Shown: piece after piece, positions 1 to 8,017 of the stretch | Numbering within the stretch: position 1 is the stretch's first letter | Layout: every line of letters starts with the position of its first letter | Source of the DNA: CAYZED01 sp964477445 | Lineage (GTDB): Bacteria > Bacillota > Clostridia > Lutisporales > Lutisporaceae | DNA length: 51,926 nt | Direction of reading: 5' to 3' | Assembly (NCBI GenBank): GCA_964477445.1 | Contig: CAYZED010000020.1 | Span: 1 to 51,926, forward strand | Program-made: the position numbers and the translations under genes | The notes under the pieces: model-generated | The model's input: the letters and a program-made list of their open reading frames with translations, nothing else | Database searches by the model: none | What the model was told of the DNA's origin: nothing

Positions 1-1903
1 AACTGTATGTTATATCAAATGAGGTCGAATCAGTTCCGCCTTTTGTTAAAACTATTGTTACGGTTACTGTCTTCGCATTATTGTATATTACTGTGCCATC
101 GTTTGCGATATTTGCTAATGTGTCGCTAGTGAATGTTTTAACTGTTACTCCAGATGTTACAGCATTTATTCTTGCTTGAAGTTGCGTATTTGCGCTACTG
201 TCCGTTCCTTGAGCCAGATTAAAAGGTGTCATTTGAACTGCCGATTTTGCTAATGCTATCTGCCCTGAAATATAGTCTGGCAAGAATACACTTACATCGA
301 TTAGCGACGATTCGATTTCATATTTTAACAATTTAAAATGAACCGTTACTTCTTTTTCATCGTTATATATAATATCTCCATTAGCTGCGATATTATCTAA
401 ATTACCACTAGAAAAATCTGATACAGTGACATTCGGATAGTTTTCAGTCAAATAAGTCTGAATCATATCTACTACATTTGTGTCAGGCAAACCTTCATCA
501 GGATCTGGATCTGGCTGAAGCGTTCCAATTTCATCACGAATTTGACCCGCAATAGTCTCTAATTCTGATGCTAAAGATTCCGGAACATGAAACATAATAT
601 TATTTAATAGCTCGGCCTGTAGTTCTCCATACTGAATTCCTAAAGAAATAGCTACATCGTGCTGTGTGACATCATAATTAATTTCACCTTCATCGGTAAT
701 AATATCTGTATCATTTGAAGTAAAAGAGTTGATAATGATACCTGATGTTTCTGGCAACCAATAGTTAACTTCATCCAAAATCATCGCTTTTGCGTTTAAA
801 TCAGCTCCATCAATTGGGCTAAATCCTCCATTTGTGCTTTTCCATGAAATTGCTGTGGTTATTACTGCCATTTTTTCTTCATCGGAAACTGCTTCTGCTG
901 GAACCGTTGTACTCATTGTAACGGGTTCACTAGCATCACCTTTGGACAAAGTAAAATGTACGTTACCCGTTATTTCTGAATCTCCATAAAATATTGCTCC
1001 TGTGTCCCCATCGACATTTGAATTATTTGATAACTCTAATGCAACTTCAACTCCTGTTACAAATGTATCAACATACCTTTGCATAACTGGTAAAATATTT
1101 CTATCTCGGCCTTGAATTGGGCCGTTTTCATATTCTTGACTGAGATTATGAAAATCACCCAAAATGCTTTTGGCATAACTTATTACCTGTCCATCACTAA
1201 AGGTCGGAACTGTTACACTAAAACTTACCGGAAGATATGCATCTTGTCCTTCATTAAAATTCATTGAAACATTCACATTTTTTTCGACTGGTCCGTAAGT
1301 AATATTTCCTGAATAAGAATCGATAGTACCCATTTCACTTGAATTAAAAATATATGTTGAAATTCCGCTCTCAGGAAATTCGCTTGAAATTATATCATTA
1401 ATTTTTGTGACAATACTTGTATCTGATCCAAAAACAGTCTCGATAGGTTCTTGTCCTAAAATAAACGCTTTTGCTTCATAGAGTGTTTTTGATAATACTT
1501 TTACAGTAATACTTCTGCTTACTGGAGTTCCTGTCCCTTTATTAATCTCGTAATCTACTGTACAACTCCTCAATGGATCTGTATTAAATAGAACGTTTCC
1601 ATCGCTATCTACGACAGTTTCATCATCTGAATGAGTTATGGTTATATAAAATCCTGTAGTTTTTCCAGCTATAGGTGCAGCGTCATTAATTTTCTTTGCT
1701 ATTACATCCTTAACATTCACGGGCGTTAAATCATCCACATATTCAGGTGTTACATAAGGGTGGTAGTTCGACATATAAGTACTTGCCCACGATATATCGT
1801 CATTATCATCTGCGTATGCCATCATCGGCATCACTCCGAATATTACACCTAATCCTATAGTCGCTATTAATAGATATGACAATATTTTTTTATAAGTTTT
1901 CAT
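1..1903 (-). CDS. Exported Ig-like repeat protein, C-terminus cut by window edge
   Basis: An open frame runs without a stop from an ATG at 1903 to the window edge, giving about 634 residues. The N-terminus (MKTYKKILSYLLIATIGLG...) is a signal peptide ending near MMAYA-DD. The rest is built of similar modules of about 100-140 residues; each has a motif like G-x-I-x-Y-...-V-T-V-x-...-K-G-x followed by a strand ending VTV. This pattern resembles the 'atrophied' bacterial Ig-like modules of Gram-positive surface proteins, which is an inference from pattern, not a domain search. A GGGGG stretch 6-7 bases upstream favours the ATG at 1903 over the one at 1909. It is the last visible gene of an operon with the FecR and NHL proteins, 48 bases after the FecR stop. 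No anchor is visible because the 3' end is outside the window. Function unknown; probably a cell-surface or secreted protein. Confidence 0.8.
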   Translation of the reverse strand, partial: MKTYKKILSYLLIATIGLGVIFGVMPMMAYADDNDDISWASTYMSNYHPYVTPEYVDDLTPVNVKDVIAKKINDAAPIAGKTTGFYITITHSDDETVVDSDGNVLFNTDPLRSCTVDYEINKGTGTPVSRSITVKVLSKTLYEAKAFILGQEPIETVFGSDTSIVTKINDIISSEFPESGISTYIFNSSEMGTIDSYSGNITYGPVEKNVNVSMNFNEGQDAYLPVSFSVTVPTFSDGQVISYAKSILGDFHNLSQEYENGPIQGRDRNILPVMQRYVDTFVTGVEVALELSNNSNVDGDTGAIFYGDSEITGNVHFTLSKGDASEPVTMSTTVPAEAVSDEEKMAVITTAISWKSTNGGFSPIDGADLNAKAMILDEVNYWLPETSGIIINSFTSNDTDIITDEGEINYDVTQHDVAISLGIQYGELQAELLNNIMFHVPESLASELETIAGQIRDEIGTLQPDPDPDEGLPDTNVVDMIQTYLTENYPNVTVSDFSSGNLDNIAANGDIIYNDEKEVTVHFKLLKYEIESSLIDVSVFLPDYISGQIALAKSAVQMTPFNLAQGTDSSANTQLQARINAVTSGVTVKTFTSDTLANIANDGTVIYNNAKTVTVTIVLTKGGTDSTSFDITYS

Positions 1904-1951
1904 ATCCATCCCCCAATTTTTCAAGTTTATTCAATGACTTTTTATTCATAT

Positions 1952-3592
1952 TCATTGCCAGCTACCCATTATATCGTCTGAATCAAACAAATCAATCGAA
2001 GACATTCCGCTTAAACGAATTTTGAGTTTTGTAATATCTGTAAATATTCCATTAAATGCTCGTATTGTTCCGTTAGTTGTGCTTGTAACGACCGCATTAT
2101 TATAATAGAGTGTGAAATTCATCTGAGGTGCTCCGTTAATGGTCACCTTAAATAGTGACGTAAGCGCACCTGTGAATTCCAGTTTTTTCATAAACGATAC
2201 TGTCATTGGCTGTGGTGTTGGACTCGGCGATGGTATTATCGTCGGAGTCGGCGTTGGAGTCGGCGTCGGCGTCGGCGTTGGCGTCGGCGTCGGCGTTGGC
2301 GTCGGTATTATTGGTGTTGGAGTAGGTATAGGCGTAGGCGTTGGCGTTGGCGTCGGTGTCGGTGTTGGTGTCGGTGTCGGCGTCGGCGTTGGCGTCGGTG
2401 TCGGTGTCGGCGTCGGCGTCGGTGTTGGCGTCGGTGTCGGCGTCGGCGTCGGCGTCGGCGTTGGCAGTGGTGTCGGCGTTGGCGTCGGAGTCGGTGTAGG
2501 TGCAGGCGTTGGTGTCGGCGTTGGTGTTGGCGTTGGCGTCGGAGTTGTTGTAGGCGTCGGCGTCGGAGTTGGTGTAGGCGTCGGAGTTGGTGTTGGAGTT
2601 GGCGTTGGCGTTGGCGTTGGCGTTGGAGTTGGTCTTGGCGTATCAGTAGGAGCGCCCTTATATCCTGGTCCAGCCTCAGAATAGTACCAGTCAAAATACG
2701 TTTTATCAAAATTCTTGTTATTTGGATCCAGCCTCTGATCGTCTGTTATTTCATCCGCTGTTACCACTGAATCGCTGTAGACGATTTCTGGCGTTGGTGT
2801 CGGTGTGGGCGTTGGTTCAGGGGTTCTATTTATTTCTTCTTCCTTTTTAATTTCATATTGTTCATCTATCTGATCTTGAAGGTCTTCAGACAAAGTATCA
2901 TTTTCTTGAATAGTTTCCAAAACAAATAAATCAAGTTGTTCTACATCAACTTCTTGTATCACAATATCTTGAGTTGTATCCTCAGTGGCGGTTAGTATTG
3001 CAGTTTGCATTGGTTGAAGATTGACCTCATCCTGCGTTATTACATTTGTTGTTAATACTGTTCCTTCTATAACTGCTACCTCTGTAGTCCCATCCTCATT
3101 ATCCCCCACAAAAAATTGTGTTCCTCTCACTCCCATTACAGCCGTGGGAGTTTTTATATCGAATTTCGCGTCAGCAGGCAATTTTTCAGTTACCGTTATT
3201 AGTATTCTACCACTTAGCAAATTTAGAGAAGTTTTTTGTGCCATATTGTCAGCTGATTTTTTTAATTCGCTCAGCAGAATATGGGTGTTTTGTCCAATTT
3301 TAACTTGTTTTTTGCTGTCTAAATCTAAAATTGCCTCGGAGTCTTTTCCAGTAATGATACTATCACCTTGTACTAGGCCTAACCTAACAAGCGCTGGGAA
3401 TTTCTTTTCACCACCAGCTTTCTTTATACTTACATTCCCTTTAACACTTTTAATCTCCGCAACTCTCAAATCATTTGCGGAAAAGGCGAAAACGGAACAT
3501 ATAAGAGTTATAAAGATAAATGCGACTAAGATTTTTTTCATGTTGTGTGTTTTTGTTTTTTTCTTATCTTTTCTAAAATTATTTCTTCTCAA
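1952..3592 (-). CDS. FecR-domain exported protein with long Pro-Thr linker
   Basis: 546 residues. A TTG at 3592 lies 8 bases after a perfect GGAGGAGGA site, whereas the internal ATG at 3541 has no Shine-Dalgarno sequence, so the TTG start and a long basic signal-peptide n-region are preferred. After the signal sequence (hydrophobic IFITLICSVFAFSA), residues of about 42-185 form a FecR domain: it has VKGNVSIKK, the GD-x-I-x-T-G turn, and TPTAVMGVRGTQF. An acidic Glu/Asp/Gln-rich region follows, then about 140 residues of nearly pure Pro-Thr dipeptides (about 318-457), then a C-terminal domain of about 90 residues without a recognised family. FecR domains in Firmicutes are usually extracytoplasmic and bind envelope or ligand partners. 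Here there is no sigma factor next to it, so an ECF-signalling role is not supported. The Pro-Thr stretch would act as an extended wall-spanning spacer (inference). Confidence 0.85.
   Translation of the reverse strand: MRRNNFRKDKKKTKTHNMKKILVAFIFITLICSVFAFSANDLRVAEIKSVKGNVSIKKAGGEKKFPALVRLGLVQGDSIITGKDSEAILDLDSKKQVKIGQNTHILLSELKKSADNMAQKTSLNLLSGRILITVTEKLPADAKFDIKTPTAVMGVRGTQFFVGDNEDGTTEVAVIEGTVLTTNVITQDEVNLQPMQTAILTATEDTTQDIVIQEVDVEQLDLFVLETIQENDTLSEDLQDQIDEQYEIKKEEEINRTPEPTPTPTPTPEIVYSDSVVTADEITDDQRLDPNNKNFDKTYFDWYYSEAGPGYKGAPTDTPRPTPTPTPTPTPTPTPTPTPTPTPTPTPTTTPTPTPTPTPTPTPAPTPTPTPTPTPLPTPTPTPTPTPTPTPTPTPTPTPTPTPTPTPTPTPTPTPTPTPTPIPTPTPIIPTPTPTPTPTPTPTPTPTPTPTIIPSPSPTPQPMTVSFMKKLEFTGALTSLFKVTINGAPQMNFTLYYNNAVVTSTTNGTIRAFNGIFTDITKLKIRLSGMSSIDLFDSDDIMGSWQ
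2221..2640. repeat. Hexanucleotide-type tandem repeat coding for (Pro-Thr)n
   Basis: On the plus strand the sequence is a long imperfect run of GGCGTC, GGTGTC, GGCGTT and GGAGTC hexamers, which the minus strand reads as Pro-Thr codons. A few interruptions encode Ile, Ala, Leu and extra Thr. The tract is much more GC-rich than its surroundings. A change of one unit alters spacer length by two residues without shifting frame. A shorter copy of the same repeat lies at about 2793-2820. Confidence 0.95.
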
Positions 3593-3613
3593 AGTTGTTT
3601 TCCTCCTCCGTAA

Positions 3614-5134
3614 TTAATAAAGAACAAAAGCATTCTTTTCAGGAACTGCATATGTTTTAAGACCCATTTTTTTTGCCAAATCCCTTATTTCCATCATTGG
3701 TATTTTTTTATATATCTTAACTGGCGTTTTATTAGTGTAATATGTATAAGTAATTTTTTTCTTGGTAATAGTTATTTTTTTCTTGGTTTTATTAAATACA
3801 TATTTTCCACCCCAAGCTTTAACAAGTTTTTCGATTGAAACATATGTCATTCCCGAGCTATTTTCATAGTAGTTCGATGCTAATATTTTATTAATCTTGC
3901 CAAATATAGACACTTGCAATGAACTAGTTTTTTGTGGGAAATATATTCCACGATCCGGTGCATTTTTTATTGGGATGTTTGATAATTCGGATACTTTCAA
4001 ATCAATAATTTTAATACTATTATTAATCATATCTGAGATATATAATTTTCCATCTTTATATGCTACGTCAACTGGCGCACTAAACTGTGCTTCTGAAGTG
4101 TCTCCATTAACATTGCCCGCGTCTCCTGTACCTGCAACAGTTACTACTTTTTTATTTGGCAAAACCGCTCTTATTACATTATTCCATGAATCCGCGATAA
4201 AAATTGTTCCATCATCAGTTATACAAAGTCCTTTTGGGAAGTTAAATTTAACATCCGTTCCATAACCATCCTGAAATCCTCCAACAACGTATGAACTTCC
4301 CGTTTCTGGTTTTTCGTACGTTCCACATACGGTCGATACTTTCCCATTCTCAACTTTTCTCAACAATTGATTTCCTGAATCAAGAATATACAGAACATCA
4401 TTTTTGTCAAAAACTATATCAGATGGTTCATTAAACATTGCCTTTTCAGAATTCCCATCTAGAAATCCCCCATTGATATTTTGTTTCCCAGCAAAAGTGC
4501 TCACAAGCCCTTGCGGAGTTATTCTTCTAATTACATTATTCATTGTGTCTGCTACATAAATATTATCTTTACTATCAATGGCAATTCCTGAAGGATTGTT
4601 AAACTCCGAAGAATTTGCTAACCCATCAACGTACCCGCTATTACCATTCCCGGATAGTGTTCTCACTTCGCCATTACTCATTTTTCTTATAGTACTATTT
4701 AGCGTATCTGATATATAAATAATCCCTTGAGAATCAACTGCGGCGAACCGAGGTTTGTTAAATTTCGATTGAAGCGCTGATCCATCAAAAAAACCTCCAA
4801 TTGGTAATTTATATTCGTCTTTACCCTCAGTTTTCCCAGCTATTGTTTTAACTTTACCTTCTGCGATTTCTCTAATTATGCTATTATTCGAATCTACAAC
4901 TACAAGATTTCCATTAGTGTTAAAAAAAATACCATAAGGTGCATTGAAATTTGACTCTAATAGCGCTGCATCTTTCATCCCTGCTGAAGAATTGCCAGCA
5001 TATGTACTTATTATTTCAGATATCCCTTCAACAATAGCCGGCGATATATAAAAAACCGATAAAGTTAACAATAACAAAAACAACAAAATTCTAGTTTTGT
5101 CGTTTCTTTTTGATAGATTAAACAAATACATCAT
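3614..5134 (-). CDS. Exported NHL-repeat protein with copper-amine-oxidase-like C-terminal domain
   Basis: 506 residues. An N-terminal hydrophobic segment (ILLFLLLLTLSVFYISPAIVEG) is a signal peptide or anchor. Residues of about 40-390 hold six or so NHL repeats, each with the pattern FN-x-P-x-G-I-a-x-D-...-(I/L)Y-(V/I)-(A/S)-D-(T/S)-x-N-x-x-(I/L)-R, for example FNNPSGIAIDSKDNIYVADT. These fold as a beta-propeller that binds protein or carbohydrate partners. The last 90 residues (TYVSIEKLVKAWGGKYV... to the end) resemble the copper-amine-oxidase N-terminal-like domain common in clostridial wall proteins. Two adjacent ATG codons follow AAGGAAGG; the first is taken. It is the first gene of an exported-protein operon and stops 22 bases before the FecR start. 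No enzymatic residues were recognised; role probably scaffolding or ligand binding. Confidence 0.85.
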   Translation of the reverse strand: MMYLFNLSKRNDKTRILLFLLLLTLSVFYISPAIVEGISEIISTYAGNSSAGMKDAALLESNFNAPYGIFFNTNGNLVVVDSNNSIIREIAEGKVKTIAGKTEGKDEYKLPIGGFFDGSALQSKFNKPRFAAVDSQGIIYISDTLNSTIRKMSNGEVRTLSGNGNSGYVDGLANSSEFNNPSGIAIDSKDNIYVADTMNNVIRRITPQGLVSTFAGKQNINGGFLDGNSEKAMFNEPSDIVFDKNDVLYILDSGNQLLRKVENGKVSTVCGTYEKPETGSSYVVGGFQDGYGTDVKFNFPKGLCITDDGTIFIADSWNNVIRAVLPNKKVVTVAGTGDAGNVNGDTSEAQFSAPVDVAYKDGKLYISDMINNSIKIIDLKVSELSNIPIKNAPDRGIYFPQKTSSLQVSIFGKINKILASNYYENSSGMTYVSIEKLVKAWGGKYVFNKTKKKITITKKKITYTYYTNKTPVKIYKKIPMMEIRDLAKKMGLKTYAVPEKNAFVLY

Positions 5135-5177
5135 CTGCCTTCCTTATAAATATGTTAATCACTCATAATACAAATAC

Positions 5178-5183
5178 ATTATA
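5178..5183 (-). promoter_or_regulatory. Putative extended -10 element for the NHL-FecR-Ig operon
   Basis: The minus strand reads TGTTATAAT, an extended -10 (TGnTATAAT), 44 bases upstream of the NHL protein start. No good -35 is seen, which is usual for extended -10 promoters. The region is very AT-rich, so chance matches are likely. Confidence 0.4.
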
Positions 5184-5420
5184 ACATTTAATTATAATGG
5201 AATAAATAAGAACGAGCGATAAACAGCGTAAAATGAAGATAACAAAACATTTAGCTATACAGTTCGTACAAAAATATTAAATCAAACAAAGTTTATGCCA
5301 ATATAAACCATAATCGGGTTGTATTTCTCTTATCTTAGTATTGCTCGGAGCACTACTCTCTGGGTTTGTTGCGGTTTTTGTGTTATTTCGATTCGTAATA
5401 ATACCCTTATATTGAGCTCA

Positions 5421-5946
5421 AAACACAAGTTCTTTATCACTTACCATCGTCGGCGTCATTTTCCTACTAATTATTAGCATTGCCTTAATGCGGCGCAAAG
5501 TATCTTAGGACAAGGCACTTGTAGTCGCTGAATTGCAGAAAAGAAGGCTGACGCTGATAAGTATTCTGCAGAAAAAAAAGCTGAGGCAGATCGTTACAAA
5601 TTAGTTCAAAATGCTTTAGCCGAAGCAGAATCAGTAAAAATGATGGGTATTGCGAAATTCAGAAGCTATTACATTAAAAGGTATGGCTGAAGTTAAATTA
5701 ATAAGGCAAAAAGGTATGGCAGAAGCAGAAGCAATGATGAATAAGGCAGAAGCTTATAATCAGTACAATGAAGCTGCGGTAAGTCAGATGGTTATCGAAA
5801 AGTTCCCAGAGCTTACACGTGCTATATCTGAACCACTTTCAAAAACCGAGAAAATAGTAATACTCGATCAGTCAGGTGACGGTAGAGGTGCCGCAAAAAT
5901 AAAGATTACTCAAATATTTATATATATTCTTTTTCTTACTATTTAA
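5421..5946 (+). pseudogene. Decayed flotillin-like (SPFH) gene
   Basis: Pieces of a flotillin (FloT/YqfA-like membrane scaffold) survive in different frames. Around 5430-5507 a frame encodes a transmembrane stretch (LTIVGVIFLLIISIAL) like the flotillin N-terminus. The whole SPFH domain is missing. From about 5520 the Ala/Glu-rich coiled coil appears (KKADADKYSAEKKAEADRYK), breaks frame near 5655, and continues in the frame that starts at 5650 (GMAEAEAMMNKAEAYNQYNE and AISEPLSKTEKIVILD, both typical of the flotillin C-terminus). At least two frameshifts and one large internal deletion are needed to explain this. The region 5135-5420 just upstream shows no convincing gene, only a possible membrane-segment remnant (about 5340-5400). 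The frame at 5650-5946 alone could look like a 98-residue gene, but it has no proper start or signal. Confidence 0.8.
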
Positions 5947-5948
5947 AG

Positions 5949-5996
5949 GAATGTCCCTGATATTTTAATTTAAACTCATGGACGTTCTTTTTTTCT
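5949..5996 (+). terminator. Rho-independent terminator after the flotillin remnant
   Basis: Arms GAATGTCC (5949-5956) and GGACGTTC (5980-5987) pair with one G-U wobble around a 23-base AT-rich loop, followed by a T-rich run (TTTTTTTCTT). It points with the flotillin remnant and sits just beyond the stop codon of the convergent YgjP-type gene. Confidence 0.6.
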
Positions 5997-6539
5997 TCAC
6001 ACAAGGCTCTTTTGAATATATTTCAGCTTTTTTTCGCGATCTTTATAATCTGGTATGAAGCTTTGAAGTAGGCTATAAAACCTGACGCTGTGGTTTTTTT
6101 CTTTTATATGACATAATTCGTGAACCACAATATAATCAATTATGTCCTCTGGCAAAAGCATTATTCTATAGGGGTAGCAAATATTATTCCTTGAACTACA
6201 ACTTCCCCAACGTGTTACAGCTGATGTGATTTTTACATTATTCGGATTGAGCCCGGTTATCTTTGAAAAATATGCCGTTTTATCTGGCATGACTTCCCTG
6301 GCTCGTTCTTTCAATATAACAATTTCTGTTTCAGAAAGTTTTCTCGCCTCTTGCTCTTTATATAACTCTCCAATTTTATTTTTTTGTTTTATTATCCATT
6401 CGGTATGTTTATTCACAAAAATTTCAATTTCCTTATTTGCCATTCTTAGCGGTGCTCTGACTATTACGCTTAAATCTTTTTTTACAATTAATGAAATGCT
6501 TTTTCTTTTTGATCTTTTCAGTTCAAAATCCATTGACAT
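5997..6539 (-). CDS. YgjP-type (DUF45/WSS1-like) zinc metallopeptidase
   Basis: About 180 residues from the ATG at 6539, which follows AAGGAGATAAA and is therefore preferred to upstream starts. The family signature is clear: WGSCSSRNNICYPYRI, then VVHELCHIKEKNHSVRFY, where H-E-x-x-H plus the later N-H-S-x-x-F give the zinc site of YgjP/M48-like peptidases. N-terminal sequence (RSKRKSISLIVKKDLSVIVRAP) matches the usual beta-rich start of this family. It is likely a cytoplasmic zinc-dependent hydrolase; substrates are not established. It stands alone on the minus strand, convergent with the flotillin remnant and downstream of the VOR operon, with no clear terminator between. Confidence 0.88.
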   Translation of the reverse strand: MSMDFELKRSKRKSISLIVKKDLSVIVRAPLRMANKEIEIFVNKHTEWIIKQKNKIGELYKEQEARKLSETEIVILKERAREVMPDKTAYFSKITGLNPNNVKITSAVTRWGSCSSRNNICYPYRIMLLPEDIIDYIVVHELCHIKEKNHSVRFYSLLQSFIPDYKDREKKLKYIQKSLV

Positions 6540-6723
6540 TTTATCTCCTTGCTTAATCAAAATAGTGACAGTAACAATAGTTTTTTTAACCAATATTACC
6601 GCCACCTTATGATATTACTTATTTACTTGTCCTAAGTCTCAATCTAATTCTATGCTTCAAGCTAAAATCACCACCATACAAATTCATCCTTTTGAAAATG
6701 CTTATGCAGAGTCTTATATCCTA

Positions 6724-7269
6724 CTACATCTGTGCTCTTACACACTCAGCGCCTTTAACTAATGCTTCTTTATTCATAGGAATTACTGAGGCTTTTTTAC
6801 CTGTGAATATTTCCGAAAGGACTTTTATTATTGTATCCTGACTAATTGCTCCCGAAACCTCAAGATATGCACCGAGCATAACCATGTTCATGATTTTTGC
6901 GTTTCCGATTTCATTTGCAATATCATTTGCTGGAATATAAAATGCCTTTATGTCTGTTCTAGTAGGTTTGTCTAAAATAAGCGAGCTGTTTATTAGTAAC
7001 GCTCCACCAGGTAAAACATCCCCTTCAAATTTAAAAAGCGAAGGTTTGTTAAGAACCAGTGCTGCTGTAGCTTCAGTTACAACTGGAGCGCCTATTTCTT
7101 CCTCTGAAATAATTACATTACAGTTAGCTGTTCCGCCTCTCATTTCAGGACCATATGATGGTAACCAAGAAACTTTTCTTCCTTCAATTAACGCTGCTTC
7201 TGCTAGTATTTTGCCCATTGCCATTACGCCTTGACCACCAAAACCGGCCATTATAATTTCATGTGTCAT
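6724..7269 (-). CDS. 2-oxoacid:ferredoxin oxidoreductase, gamma subunit (VOR type)
   Basis: About 181 residues from the ATG at 7269. GGAGGAGG lies 9 bases upstream, and the beta-subunit stop codon ends two bases before, so the two are translationally coupled. The sequence MAGFGGQGVMAMGKILAEAA is the gamma-domain signature (G-x-G-G-Q-G) of pyruvate/2-oxoacid:ferredoxin oxidoreductases, followed by SYGPEMRGGTANCNVIIS, also typical. The gamma subunit packs against the alpha chain near the CoA site. It is the last gene of the ptb-buk-VOR operon. By gene context and closest pattern (separate delta-alpha-beta-gamma subunits with ptb and buk) the substrate is probably branched-chain 2-oxoacids such as 2-oxoisovalerate, but a 2-oxoglutarate or broad-range enzyme cannot be excluded. 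Confidence 0.9.
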   Translation of the reverse strand: MTHEIIMAGFGGQGVMAMGKILAEAALIEGRKVSWLPSYGPEMRGGTANCNVIISEEEIGAPVVTEATAALVLNKPSLFKFEGDVLPGGALLINSSLILDKPTRTDIKAFYIPANDIANEIGNAKIMNMVMLGAYLEVSGAISQDTIIKVLSEIFTGKKASVIPMNKEALVKGAECVRAQM

Positions 7270-7270
7270 T

Positions 7271-8017
7271 TTATTTCGCCTCCTCCGGTTTTCTGAAGTT
7301 TCCAAGTGGGAAATATGGAATCATATTTTCTTGTAGCCACTTTAATGATTCAATCGGTGTTTTGCCCCAGTTAGTTGGACAAGTTGAAAGCACTTCAACA
7401 ATTGAGAAACCTTCACCTTTTATCTGTGTCTCAAAAGCTCTTTTTATAGCTTTTTTTGCTGCAATTATGCTTTTTGTATCGTGTACTGATACTCTTTCTA
7501 CGAAAGCAGCATTGTTTATCGTTGCTAACATTTCACTAACCTTTAATGGCTGTCCAGAGTGTTCTTCTGTTCTTCCTAATGGTGCAGTAGTAGCTTTTTG
7601 TCCAACTAAAGTAGTTGGTGCCATCTGACCGCCAGTCATACCATAAATCGCATTATTAACAAATATTGTAGTAATCTTTTCGCCTCTCATAGCAGCATGA
7701 ACTATTTCTGCACATCCGATTGATGCCAAATCTCCATCGCCTTGATAAGTAAATACTACACTGTCAGGATTAGTTCTTTTTATTCCTGTGGCCACAGCTG
7801 GAGCTCTTCCATGTGCAGCTTCTTGCATATCACAATTAAAATAATCATAAACAAAAACTGCGCAACCTACTGGTGCTACACCAATAGTTCTTTCGCCGAC
7901 ACCAAGTTCTTCAAGGACTTCTGCGACTAATCGATGAATAATTCCATGTGTGCACCCAGGACAGTAGTGGAATTCTTTATCAGTTAAAAGTTTTGTTTTC
8001 TCAAATACTATTGCCAT
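7271..8017 (-). CDS. 2-oxoacid:ferredoxin oxidoreductase, beta subunit (TPP-binding)
   Basis: 248 residues. FHYCPGCTHGIIHRL at the N-terminus is the C-P-G-C-x-H motif of KorB/VorA-type beta subunits. The thiamine pyrophosphate motif is GDGDLASIGCAEIVHAA...NN (about residues 93-123), with NAIYGMTGGQMAPTT after it. These subunits bind TPP-Mg and, in the PFOR family, the proximal iron-sulfur cluster. The start overlaps the alpha-subunit stop (both at 8017), the usual coupled arrangement. Together with the alpha, gamma and delta chains it converts a 2-oxoacid and CoA to acyl-CoA, CO2 and reduced ferredoxin in the cytoplasm. Confidence 0.92.
   Translation of the reverse strand: MAIVFEKTKLLTDKEFHYCPGCTHGIIHRLVAEVLEELGVGERTIGVAPVGCAVFVYDYFNCDMQEAAHGRAPAVATGIKRTNPDSVVFTYQGDGDLASIGCAEIVHAAMRGEKITTIFVNNAIYGMTGGQMAPTTLVGQKATTAPLGRTEEHSGQPLKVSEMLATINNAAFVERVSVHDTKSIIAAKKAIKRAFETQIKGEGFSIVEVLSTCPTNWGKTPIESLKWLQENMIPYFPLGNFRKPEEAK

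Noticed and set aside
2221..2640. Repeat tract as a CRISPR array
   Set aside because: Units are contiguous hexamers with no unique spacers, inside a coding frame.
2139..2684. Plus-strand frame coding for Val-Gly repeats (VGVGVG...)
   Set aside because: It is the shadow of the Pro-Thr repeat on the minus strand, where signal peptide, FecR domain and ribosome binding site support the real gene.
1952..3592. FecR protein as an ECF anti-sigma regulator
   Set aside because: There is no sigma factor gene or TonB receptor nearby, and the protein is exported with a long spacer.
5650..5946. An intact 98-residue gene
   Set aside because: It is only the C-terminal end of a flotillin coiled coil; upstream pieces in other frames show it is a remnant.
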